Assembly (NCBI GenBank): GCA_002297645.1
Contig: DBMH01000101.1
Span: 1 to 6,860 of the forward strand
Direction of reading: 5' to 3'
Source of the DNA: Rhodanobacteraceae bacterium UBA703
GTDB taxonomy: Bacteria; Pseudomonadota; Gammaproteobacteria; Xanthomonadales; Rhodanobacteraceae
Length of the DNA: 6,860 nt
The notes below the pieces were generated by a model that saw only the letters and a program-made list of their open reading frames with translations, did not search any database and had not been told where the DNA came from. Made by a program: the position numbers and the translations under genes. This document shows positions 1-5,113 of the stretch, one piece after another. Within the stretch, counting starts at the first letter, position 1; each line of letters starts with the position of its first letter.

Positions 1-42
1 GACGAGGCCGGCGCCGACCACGATCAGGTCGTGGCGCGTCAC
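1..42 (-). CDS. FAD-dependent oxidoreductase, N-terminal fragment (probable D-hydroxyproline dehydrogenase)
   Basis: Only the first 14 codons are inside the window; the gene continues past the left edge. A GTG start at 42 lies 2 nt after the TGA of the epimerase gene (45-47), which is the spacing of translationally coupled operon genes. The visible peptide MTRHDLIVVGAGLV is a beta-strand followed by GAG, the start of a dinucleotide-binding GxGxxG motif at the N terminus, as in DAO-type FAD oxidoreductases. In known hydroxyproline operons the gene next to the epimerase commonly encodes the enzyme that oxidises cis-4-hydroxy-D-proline, so that role is inferred from context. With so few residues, another Rossmann-fold flavoenzyme cannot be excluded. 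Confidence 0.6.
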   Translation of the reverse strand, partial: MTRHDLIVVGAGLV

Positions 43-44
43 GG

Positions 45-992
45 TCAACGCGCGGTCTCCGGCGTGATGCCCCAGGCGAACGGATCGGCCGGATCGACCA
101 GGAAGGTGGAGCGCCCGGTGATCCAGGCCTGGCCGCTCACGCGCGGCAGCACGCCCCGCTCGCCGCGACGATACGAGGCCTCGAACGCGCTGCCGAGGAT
201 GCCCTGCTGCACCCAGGTCTCGCCCTCGGCCAGTTCGCCGTCGGCGGCCAGGCACGCGAGCTTCGCGCTGGTGCCGGTGCCGCAGGGCGAGCGGTCGTAG
301 GCGAGTCCAGGGCAGAGCACGTAGTTGCGCGGCTGGCCGCTGCCGTCCGGCGCGATCGCGTTGACTTCGATGTGGTCGATCTCGCCGTCCGCACCCGTGA
401 TGCCGTCGCGCTCGAGCGCGAGCCGGATCGCCTCCGTGTAGGCGGCGAGTTCGCGCTGGTTCGCCAGCGTCAGCGCGCACGGCGCCTGGTCGGTGATGAA
501 GAACCAGTTGCCGCCCCAGGCGACGTCGCCGCGCACGCGGCCGTAGCCCGGCACGTCGACATCCACGTCGCGCAGGTGGCGCCAGCTCTCGACGTTGTCC
601 ACGGCGACGCGGCCGTCGTCGAACAGCTCGACACCGACCGTTCCGACCGGCGTCTCGATGCGGTGCCGGCCGGGAGCGATGCGCCCGAGCTCGGCCAGCG
701 TGCGCACGACGCCGATGGTGCCGTGGCCGCACATGCCGAGATAGCCGACGTTGTTGAAGAAGATCACGCCGGTGCAGGCGGCCGGATCTTCCGGCGGCAG
801 CAGCACTGCGCCGACCATGGTGTCGGAGCCGCGCGGCTCGCAGGCCAGCGCGCTGCGCCAGCGGTCGTGATCGCGGCGGAAACGCTCGCGGCGCCCGGCG
901 AGGCTGCCGGTGCCGAGGTCGGGGAATCCGGAGACGACCACGCGGGTCGGCTCGCCGGCGGTATGGGAGTCGATGACGTCGATGGCATGCAT
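45..992 (-). CDS. lhpA: 4-hydroxyproline 2-epimerase (proline racemase family)
   Basis: Predicted to interconvert trans-4-hydroxy-L-proline and cis-4-hydroxy-D-proline in the cytoplasm, the first step of hydroxyproline catabolism. The 315-residue product has the usual family length. It opens with the typical IDSHTAGEPTRVV segment (residues 7-19) and carries both catalytic cysteines: Cys88 in MCGHGTIG and Cys237 in SPCGTGTSA. A pair of cysteines is expected of racemases and epimerases; the related trans-3-hydroxyproline dehydratases have Thr at the second position. The ATG at 992 is chosen because family homology begins there and a GGGAG sits just upstream; the frame stays open to 1175, but that extension is low-complexity. 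Next in the operon, 2 nt away, is an FAD oxidoreductase, and a PAS-AraC regulator is divergent. Proline racemase activity is the main alternative; the operon context favours hydroxyproline. Confidence 0.9.
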   Translation of the reverse strand: MHAIDVIDSHTAGEPTRVVVSGFPDLGTGSLAGRRERFRRDHDRWRSALACEPRGSDTMVGAVLLPPEDPAACTGVIFFNNVGYLGMCGHGTIGVVRTLAELGRIAPGRHRIETPVGTVGVELFDDGRVAVDNVESWRHLRDVDVDVPGYGRVRGDVAWGGNWFFITDQAPCALTLANQRELAAYTEAIRLALERDGITGADGEIDHIEVNAIAPDGSGQPRNYVLCPGLAYDRSPCGTGTSAKLACLAADGELAEGETWVQQGILGSAFEASYRRGERGVLPRVSGQAWITGRSTFLVDPADPFAWGITPETAR

Positions 993-1153
993 GAATCCAT
1001 ACTCCCATCGCCCCTGGCGAGCGACTAGTGAAGGAACCGGTCGGCCAATGCGGAAAACGGCACAAAGGCCATTCACGCCGCCCCACGCCCGAAAGCCTGG
1101 GCTAGGATCGGGTGCAGCCTTCATCTCCCCGCAACATCCAGGTACATCGTCCC
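993..1153. promoter_or_regulatory. Divergent intergenic region between hydroxyproline operon and PAS-AraC regulator
   Basis: This 161-bp segment separates two divergent starts, so it should hold both promoters and the regulator's operator. It contains two direct copies of GGCCA(A/T)T, at 1043-1049 and 1067-1073, with start-to-start spacing of 24 bp. That is roughly two helical turns on one face, compatible with tandem AraC-family half-sites. A GGGAG ribosome site for the epimerase lies at about 1002-1006 on the minus strand. I could not identify a convincing -35/-10 pair for the minus-strand operon, which fits an activator-dependent promoter but does not prove one. Confidence 0.5.
1103..1108 (+). 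promoter_or_regulatory. Possible -10 box of the PAS-AraC regulator gene
   Basis: TAGGAT matches the sigma-70 -10 consensus at four of six positions and lies 45 bp before the chosen ATG at 1154. No recognisable -35 is seen at normal spacing. If used, transcription would begin near 1115, after the alternative GTG at 1112, which supports the ATG at 1154 as the translation start. Confidence 0.3.
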
Positions 1154-1969
1154 ATGGATACCGGCCTTTCCCCACTCGAAGTGCAGCACCTGTTCGACGC
1201 TCTCGGCGACACGGTGTTTTTCGTCAAGGACCAGGAAGGTCGCTACACCCACTGCAACCTCACGCTGGTGCAGCGGCTCGGGCGCAAGCGACGCAACGAG
1301 GTCATCGGCCGGTCGCCGGCGGAGATGTTCCCGGCGCCGCTCGGCCAGCGCTATTTCCTGCAGGACCGGCAGGTGCTCGGCGGCGAGCCGATCGCCGATC
1401 GCCTCGAGGTGCACCTGTATCCGAACCGCCGTCCCGGCTGGTGCCTGACGCTGAAGCGCCCGCTGTTTTCCGACGGCCGCATCTGCGGCCTGATCGGTGT
1501 GTCGCGCGACCTCGGCAAGCCCAACAGCCGCCACTCGGCGTTCGCCCGGCTCGACAAGGTCGTGGCGCACATGCAGGCGCACTTCGAAGGCAATCTGCGC
1601 GTGCCGGAACTGGCACAACTGGCCGGCCTGTCCCTGGCCCAGCTCGAGCGGCATTTCCGCCATGTTTTCCAGATCACGCCGCAGCAGTACCTGATCAAGC
1701 TGCGCATCGAGCAGGCGATGCGCCTGCTGCACGGCGAGGACAGCATCGCCAGCGTCGGCCAGCGCTGCGGTTTCAGCGACCAGAGCGCGTTCGCGCGCCA
1801 GTTCAAGGCGACGGTCGGCATGACGCCGAGCGACTATCGTTCGCTCAAACACTTGTTCGACCGATCGGGCCAGGATGCCGCGGAGATCGTCGCGGAAGGC
1901 CCGGAAAGCGGAAAAGCCGCGCGAAACTTGATTCAACGCAATGGCAGCGCCATGTCTGCACGCGTATAG
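1154..1969 (+). CDS. PAS-domain AraC-family transcriptional regulator
   Basis: A 271-residue DNA-binding regulator. Residues about 10-120 form a PAS-type sensor domain (LFDALGDTVFFVKDQEGRY, then NLTLVQRLG, ending in the PAS-like GLIGVSRDL). Residues about 133-235 form an AraC/XylS C-terminal domain with two helix-turn-helix units: PELAQLAGLSLAQLERHFR at 151-169 and SIASVGQRCGFSDQSAFARQ at 197-216, followed by the family signature FKATVGMTPSDYR. The ATG at 1154 has an AGGT about 10 nt upstream; a GTG at 1112 would add 14 non-conserved residues. It is transcribed away from the 4-hydroxyproline epimerase operon, so local control of that operon is inferred. The PAS ligand is unknown; hydroxyproline or a catabolite is a guess. 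The tail after residue 235 is not part of the HTH domain, and its last codons contain the -10 box of the next gene. Confidence 0.88.
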   Translation: MDTGLSPLEVQHLFDALGDTVFFVKDQEGRYTHCNLTLVQRLGRKRRNEVIGRSPAEMFPAPLGQRYFLQDRQVLGGEPIADRLEVHLYPNRRPGWCLTLKRPLFSDGRICGLIGVSRDLGKPNSRHSAFARLDKVVAHMQAHFEGNLRVPELAQLAGLSLAQLERHFRHVFQITPQQYLIKLRIEQAMRLLHGEDSIASVGQRCGFSDQSAFARQFKATVGMTPSDYRSLKHLFDRSGQDAAEIVAEGPESGKAARNLIQRNGSAMSARV

Positions 1970-1970
1970 T
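1942..1970 (+). promoter_or_regulatory. Probable desA promoter inside the end of the regulator gene
   Basis: A -10 box TATAGT at 1965-1970 (five of six consensus bases) is preceded after 17 bp by a poor -35, TGGCAG, at 1942-1947. The box contains the TAG stop codon of the upstream gene (1967-1969). Transcription from here would start near 1977 and give a leader of roughly 25 nt before the ATG at 2002. Confidence 0.5.
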
Positions 1971-2001
1971 GGCTTTTCATCTTCCCGGCAGTACTCCCGA
2001 C

Positions 2002-3204
2002 ATGCTCGACACGCTCGTTTCCTTCGCCTCGCGCGGACTGACGCAAGGTTCCTGGGGCACCTGGATCGCCTACATGCTGGTCGTGACCCAGCTGACGATC
2101 TTCACGGTGACCCTGTACCTGCATCGCAGCCAGACGCACCGCGGCGTCGACTTCCATCCCGTGCTCGCGCACTTCTTCCGTTTCTGGTCGTGGCTGACGA
2201 CCGGCATGGTCACCAAGGAATGGGTCGCGATCCACCGCAAGCACCACGCCAAGGTCGAGACGGAAGAGGATCCGCACAGCCCGCAGGTCTACGGCATCAA
2301 GAAGGTGTTCTGGGACGGCGTCGCCCTGTACCGCGACGCGAGCCACAACCTCGACGACATGGAGAAGTACGGTCGCGGCACGCCCGGCGACTGGATCGAG
2401 CGCAAGCTCTACACGCCGCACGCGTACACCGGCCCGGCCGTGATGGTGGTGATCAACTTCGCGCTGTTCGGCTTCGTCGGCATCGCGATGTGGGCGATCC
2501 AGATGATCTGGATCCCGTTCTGGGCCGCCGGCTTCGTCAACGGCATCGGCCACTGGTGGGGCTACCGCAATTTCGAATCGGCCGACACCTCGACCAACCT
2601 GTCGCCGTGGGGCGTGTGGATCGGCGGCGAGGAGCTGCACAACAACCACCACGCGTTCCCGAGCTCGGCCAAGTTCGCGCTGCGCAAGTGGGAGTTCGAC
2701 ATCGGCTGGGCGGCGATCCGCCTGTTCGAGATGGTCGGCCTCGCGAAGGTGCTGCGCGTCGCCCCGACGCTGGACGTGCGCCCGAATGTGAACCTGCCGG
2801 ACATGGACACCGTGAAGGCCGTGCTGGCGCATCGCTTCCACATCATGAGCGACTACTTCCGCGGCGTGATCGCGCCGACGCTGCGCGACGAGGCCGGCAA
2901 GGCCGGCGCCGGGCTCAAGGCGCTGCCGCGCAAGCTGCGCAAGGCGCTCGGCAACGGCGGCCGCTGGCTCGACAACGCCTCGCGCGAGCGCATGACCGCG
3001 TTCACCGAGAAGCATCCGCAGCTGCGTACGGTGTGCGAGTTCCGCGCGCGCCTCGCCGCGCTGATGGAGCGCAATGGCCGCAATGCCGACGGCATGCTCG
3101 AGGGCATCAAGGAATGGTGCCGCGAGGCGGAAGCCACCGGCATCCGCACGCTGGCCGATTTCGCGGTGCGGCTGAAGGGCTATCGCGTGGTCGGCGACCA
3201 CTGA
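2002..3204 (+). CDS. desA: Membrane fatty acid (acyl-lipid delta-9) desaturase, DesA type
   Basis: Predicted to use O2 and a di-iron centre to introduce a cis double bond into acyl chains at the inner membrane, raising membrane fluidity. The 400-residue protein has the three histidine boxes of membrane desaturases: HRSQTH at 41-46, HRKHH at 78-82 and HNNHH at 213-217, plus a further His in NGIGH (184). Hydrophobic stretches at about 21-40, 55-70 and 145-180 are membrane segments. Passages such as TTGMVTKEW and AIHRKHHAK closely resemble, from memory, Pseudomonas aeruginosa DesA, which desaturates phospholipid acyl chains at position 9 and has a similar length. After about residue 270 there is a hydrophilic helical tail ending in EWCREAEATGIRTLADFA. 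The ATG at 2002 begins the conserved region. The gene seems to have its own promoter and a terminator directly downstream. The exact acyl substrate is inferred. Confidence 0.92.
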   Translation: MLDTLVSFASRGLTQGSWGTWIAYMLVVTQLTIFTVTLYLHRSQTHRGVDFHPVLAHFFRFWSWLTTGMVTKEWVAIHRKHHAKVETEEDPHSPQVYGIKKVFWDGVALYRDASHNLDDMEKYGRGTPGDWIERKLYTPHAYTGPAVMVVINFALFGFVGIAMWAIQMIWIPFWAAGFVNGIGHWWGYRNFESADTSTNLSPWGVWIGGEELHNNHHAFPSSAKFALRKWEFDIGWAAIRLFEMVGLAKVLRVAPTLDVRPNVNLPDMDTVKAVLAHRFHIMSDYFRGVIAPTLRDEAGKAGAGLKALPRKLRKALGNGGRWLDNASRERMTAFTEKHPQLRTVCEFRARLAALMERNGRNADGMLEGIKEWCREAEATGIRTLADFAVRLKGYRVVGDH

Positions 3205-3224
3205 AGCGACGTCTCCGCGTCCCG

Positions 3225-3257
3225 ATGAAGAAGCCCGCCTCGAGCGGGCTTTTTCAT
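3225..3257 (+). terminator. Rho-independent terminator of desA, probably bidirectional
   Basis: The stem 3231-3238 (AAGCCCGC) pairs perfectly with 3244-3251 around a 5-nt loop and continues, with one G-U pair, as 3225-3230 with 3252-3257. The plus strand ends in a run of five T at 3250-3254. On the minus strand the stem is followed by CTTCTTCATC, a weaker tract that could end the DCC-family operon arriving from the right. It begins 20 bp after the desA stop. Confidence 0.88.
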
Positions 3258-3307
3258 GCCTGCCCGGCAGCTACGCAGTAGACCGGGGCGCGCGCGCGGG
3301 ACGGCAC

Positions 3308-3718
3308 TCAGCGCAGGAACCGCCCCGCATGCTCCGGCGCCGGCAGCCAGCACGCGTCGCCGCGACCGAACCAGCGATAGCGGTTGCGCGCGAGTCGCCG
3401 GTACGCCGGGTCGCGCCAGCCGCGCGGCAGCCGGTACAACACTCCGAACAGGCGCCAGGCGCCACCGAATCCCGTCAGCACGCGCAGGATCGCATCGCTG
3501 TCGGTGTAGCGGCGGTCGCCTTCGAGCAGCAGCAGGGAGGCGGGATCGTCGGGATCGAGACCGTGCGCGCCGATCAGCATGCGCCCGGTTTCCGATTGCA
3601 TCGCGGCGAACCGGAAGCGGCCGGTGCGGTCGTGGTGCAGGACGAATCGCACCCAGCGGCTGCACAGCAGGCACACGCCGTCGAAGACCAGGATCGGCCC
3701 GTCGGCGTCAGTCGCCAT
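3308..3718 (-). CDS. DCC-family thiol-disulfide oxidoreductase-like protein (DUF393)
   Basis: A 136-residue protein with the DCC signature near its N terminus: ILVFDGVCLLCSRWVRF, containing Asp13, Cys16 and Cys19 (DxxCxxC). This CxxC resembles a thioredoxin-type redox centre, but the family's biochemical role is not established. Further family-like parts are a predicted beta-strand with FRFAAMQSE (36-44), SLLLLEGDRRYTDSDAIL (61-78), and a C-terminal basic helical stretch with YRLPRGWRDPAYRRLARN. No signal peptide or convincing membrane helix is seen, so it is probably cytoplasmic. The ATG at 3718 lies inside the upstream DUF4166 gene, overlapping its end by 11 bp, and has a GGAG 7 nt upstream (3726-3729), so expression is likely coupled. 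Its operon faces desA convergently. Confidence 0.85.
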   Translation of the reverse strand: MATDADGPILVFDGVCLLCSRWVRFVLHHDRTGRFRFAAMQSETGRMLIGAHGLDPDDPASLLLLEGDRRYTDSDAILRVLTGFGGAWRLFGVLYRLPRGWRDPAYRRLARNRYRWFGRGDACWLPAPEHAGRFLR

Positions 3719-4256
3719 CGACGGACTCCAGCCATCCGGCGTAGGCGACCAGCACGCCGACCCACGGCAGGCGCGCGACGATGTCGAAGCGGTAGCGCCC
3801 GTCCCGCTCGCTGCAGCAGGCCGAGAGGCCGTCGAACCAGCGCAACGGCAACGACACGCCGAACAGGCGTACGTCGCGCGTGGCCCAGCGCAGCGCGCGT
3901 CCGTCGCATTCCGGCACGAACACGAAGCGCGCGGCGCCGATGGATTCCTCGAACGCGCCCGGCCAACGCGACGAGCGCCGCAGGGTCGAACGCATGACGC
4001 CGGAAGGAAAGCGGCGCGACCACGTCTCGGCGGCGGCGTGGGGACGGATCTCGACGTCGAGCGGCACGTCCGCGGCGGGAACGGGCAATCGGAACAGCGC
4101 ACGCAGCAACCGCGCGCGCCAGCGCGGATCGCCCTCCACGTTCACCCGCCCCCGCGCACGCACGGGCCGGAGGCCGCCGTGCATGGCGCGCAGGCTCGGC
4201 GGCAGCACTTCCCAGCGCGGCCCGAGCAGGGAGGGGAACAGGGCGCCGTCGCTCAT
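3708..4256 (-). CDS. DUF4166 domain-containing protein
   Basis: A 182-residue protein of unknown function occupied almost entirely by a DUF4166 domain. Recognisable family features in order are a start like LGPRWEVLPPSLRAMHG (11-27), the glycine-rich RARGRVNVEGD (33-43), ETWSRRFPSGVMRS (77-90), and the closing RYRFDIVARLPWVGVLVAY (154-172) with GWLE. In other proteins DUF4166 can be joined to an NAD(P)-binding domain; here it stands alone. The ATG at 4256 is chosen for the AGGA 7 nt upstream and because homology begins at once; the frame is open to 4313 without a better start. It is the first gene of a two-gene operon, and the next ATG lies inside its last codons. Confidence 0.82.
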   Translation of the reverse strand: MSDGALFPSLLGPRWEVLPPSLRAMHGGLRPVRARGRVNVEGDPRWRARLLRALFRLPVPAADVPLDVEIRPHAAAETWSRRFPSGVMRSTLRRSSRWPGAFEESIGAARFVFVPECDGRALRWATRDVRLFGVSLPLRWFDGLSACCSERDGRYRFDIVARLPWVGVLVAYAGWLESVDGD

Positions 4257-4285
4257 CGCGCCATCCTGACGAAAAGGGCAGGCGA

Positions 4286-4291
4286 AGAATA
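4286..4291 (-). promoter_or_regulatory. Possible -10 box for the DUF4166-DCC operon
   Basis: The minus strand reads TATTCT here (four of six consensus bases), 30 bp before the ATG at 4256. No good -35 is visible at 16-18 bp spacing. The site lies between the rpmG terminator and the DUF4166 start, where a promoter is needed. Confidence 0.28.
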
Positions 4292-4333
4292 CCTGCCGGG
4301 CGACCGGGATCACGCGTTCCCGGTCCGGCGTCC

Positions 4334-4362
4334 AAAGAAAAACCCGCCACGAGGGCGGGTTT
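4334..4362 (-). terminator. Rho-independent terminator of rpmB-rpmG
   Basis: A 9-bp perfect stem, AAACCCGCC at 4340-4348 with GGCGGGTTT at 4354-4362, closes a 5-nt loop. Reading on the minus strand, the stem is followed by TTTTTCTTT, a typical termination tract. It lies about 40 bp past the rpmG stop and isolates the ribosomal operon from the DUF4166 operon. Confidence 0.88.
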
Positions 4363-4381
4363 CCGGTATCGAGGACGCAGG

Positions 4382-4399
4382 TCCCGGCCTTCGCCGGGA
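4382..4399 (-). other. GC-rich hairpin just after the rpmG stop codon
   Basis: On the minus strand TCCCGGC, loop GAAG, GCCGGGA forms a perfect 7-bp stem with a tetraloop, starting 5 nt after the rpmG stop. It has no T-tract, so it is not a terminator itself. It may protect the 3' end or act together with the terminator further downstream. Confidence 0.4.
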
Positions 4400-4404
4400 A
4401 GGCG

Positions 4405-4569
4405 TCACTTGATCTTGCCTTCCTTGTACGTCACGTGCTTGCGGACGACGGGGTCGTACTTCTTGACCTCCATCTTTTCCGGCGTGTTCTTCTTGTTCTT
4501 GTCGGTGGTGTAGAAGTGGCCGGTGCCGGCCGAGGAGATCAGACGGATCTTGTCGCGCTTGGATGCCAT
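4405..4569 (-). CDS. rpmG: 50S ribosomal protein L33
   Basis: A 54-residue basic protein of the large ribosomal subunit, starting MASKRDKIRLISSAGTGHFY and ending HVTYKEGKIK; the full length and the TGHFYTT and NKKNTPEKMEVKKYDP segments are diagnostic. It has no cysteine, so it is the zinc-independent form of L33. The ATG at 4569 follows the rpmB stop by 13 nt, and its Shine-Dalgarno sequence (AGGAG at 4578-4582, on the minus strand) directly abuts the rpmB TGA, so the two genes are co-transcribed and probably translationally coupled. A Rho-independent terminator follows. Confidence 0.97.
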   Translation of the reverse strand: MASKRDKIRLISSAGTGHFYTTDKNKKNTPEKMEVKKYDPVVRKHVTYKEGKIK

Positions 4570-4582
4570 GGTCGTTTACTCC

Positions 4583-4819
4583 TCAGATCTTCTCGCCGCG
4601 CTTGCGCAGTTCGGCGATGACGACTTCGATGCCCTTCTTGTCGATCGTGCGAAGGCCGTGGCTCGACACGCGCAGGGAAACCCAGCGCTTCTCGCTCGGC
4701 ACCCAGAAGCGGCGCTCGTGGAGGTTCGGCAGCCAGCGGCGGCGCGTCTTGTTGTTGGCGTGGGAACGGTTGTTGCCGGACTGGAAACTCTTTCCGGTGA
4801 CTTGGCAGACTTTGGACAT
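4583..4819 (-). CDS. rpmB: 50S ribosomal protein L28
   Basis: A 78-residue large-subunit ribosomal protein of normal length. It begins MSKVCQVTGKSFQSGNNRSH and contains NNKTRRRWLPNL and the C-terminal LRTIDKKGIEVVIAELRKRG. Only one cysteine is present (Cys5), so the four-cysteine zinc site of the alternative L28 form is absent. The ATG at 4819 is fixed by homology; an in-frame ATG at 4846 would add nine non-conserved residues. Its AGG ribosome site at 4826-4828 lies partly in a small hairpin. It is the first gene of the rpmB-rpmG operon, with a promoter about 165-195 bp upstream. Confidence 0.97.
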   Translation of the reverse strand: MSKVCQVTGKSFQSGNNRSHANNKTRRRWLPNLHERRFWVPSEKRWVSLRVSSHGLRTIDKKGIEVVIAELRKRGEKI

Positions 4820-4978
4820 TGCGAACCTCGCAAGTTCGTATTCCATCCTTGGCCAGGACGGTGGCGGCCCAGCGGCGGCGATGCGCCATGCGGTGCTGGA
4901 TACCCCGGAAACGTCCGGCGCGGGCGGACCGCATGACCGGTTCCGCGTGCCCCGGAGGGCAATGGACGTCGCAGGGAG
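4820..4978 (-). promoter_or_regulatory. Long rpmB leader with a hairpin at the ribosome-binding site
   Basis: If transcription starts about 7 nt after the -10 box at 4985-4990, the rpmB message has a leader of about 159 nt and I see no gene in it. Directly before the start codon the minus strand forms CGAAC (4838-4834), a 7-nt loop and GTTCG (4826-4822); the loop and the start of the 3' arm hold the GAGG Shine-Dalgarno. A second possible pairing joins ACGTCC near the 5' end with GGACGT about 50 nt later. Regulation is inferred only. Confidence 0.4.
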
Positions 4979-4984
4979 CCGCGC

Positions 4985-5013
4985 TTTATAGCGGAATCAT
5001 GGACTTGCTGCAA
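4985..5013 (-). promoter_or_regulatory. Sigma-70-like promoter of rpmB-rpmG
   Basis: On the minus strand a -35 TTGCAG (5013-5008) is followed after exactly 17 bp by a -10 TATAAA (4990-4985), which matches the consensus at five of six positions. It lies upstream of rpmB and just after the hairpins that end the preceding operon. It is the best-looking promoter in the window. Confidence 0.7.
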
Positions 5014-5019
5014 GAGGAG

Positions 5020-5037
5020 GGCCCGAAAGGCCGGGCC
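5020..5037 (-). terminator. Possible weak terminator after the DUF6445 gene
   Basis: GGCCCG at 5020-5025 pairs with CGGGCC at 5032-5037. An alternative, mutually exclusive stem pairs AAAGGC (5026-5031) with GCCTTT (5035-5040). On the minus strand the first stem is followed by CTCCTCTTG, which is pyrimidine-rich but short of T, so termination may be partial or Rho-assisted. The rpmB -35 box starts only 7 bp further on. Confidence 0.45.
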
Positions 5038-5054
5038 TTTCCTCCGCTCGCGGG

Positions 5055-5093
5055 CCGGACCGACCGGTCCGGAAACGGCGGCGACGTCCGCCG
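5055..5093 (-). repeat. Two adjacent GC-rich inverted repeats downstream of the DUF6445 gene
   Basis: CCGGACC (5055-5061) pairs with GGTCCGG (5066-5072) over a 4-nt loop, and CGGCGG (5076-5081) pairs with CCGCCG (5088-5093) over a 6-nt loop. With the hairpin at 5020-5037 they make three consecutive hairpins in the 3' region of the oxygenase-like gene. Neither has a T-tract. Some self-complementarity is expected by chance at this GC content. Confidence 0.45.
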
Positions 5094-5113
5094 CCGGGAT
5101 TCCGCGCAGCGGT

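Noticed and set aside
372..1028. A 218-codon open frame antisense to the epimerase.
   Set aside because: Low-complexity Ala/Asp/Val/Arg composition and full overlap with a gene that has both catalytic cysteines.
1112..1153. GTG at 1112 as the start of the PAS-AraC regulator.
   Set aside because: Adds 14 residues outside the PAS domain and lies before the transcription start predicted from the TAGGAT box. It cannot be excluded entirely, since AGGA precedes it by 4 nt.
993..1175. N-terminal extension of the epimerase by 61 residues.
   Set aside because: Not conserved in the family, covers the divergent promoter region and would run into the regulator gene.
1933..3201. A 422-codon open frame antisense to desA.
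   Set aside because: Its translation is His/Arg/Val/Ala-rich with no domain, the mirror of a high-GC coding strand.
910..3204. A 764-codon open frame on the plus strand that includes desA at its C-terminal end.
   Set aside because: Everything before residue 365 is Arg/Pro/Ala-rich and overlaps the PAS-AraC gene in another frame; the desaturase homology starts at the ATG at 2002. It is an open frame caused by high GC content, not a fusion.
3574..4412. Several long open frames on both strands across the DUF4166 gene.
   Set aside because: Arg/Ala-rich shadow translations; only the minus-strand frame 3708-4256 shows conserved domain features.
4539..5013. Open frames overlapping rpmB, rpmG and the rpmB leader on both strands.
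   Set aside because: They overlap two unmistakable ribosomal protein genes and show no recognisable domain; the leader portion has no separate credible small gene.
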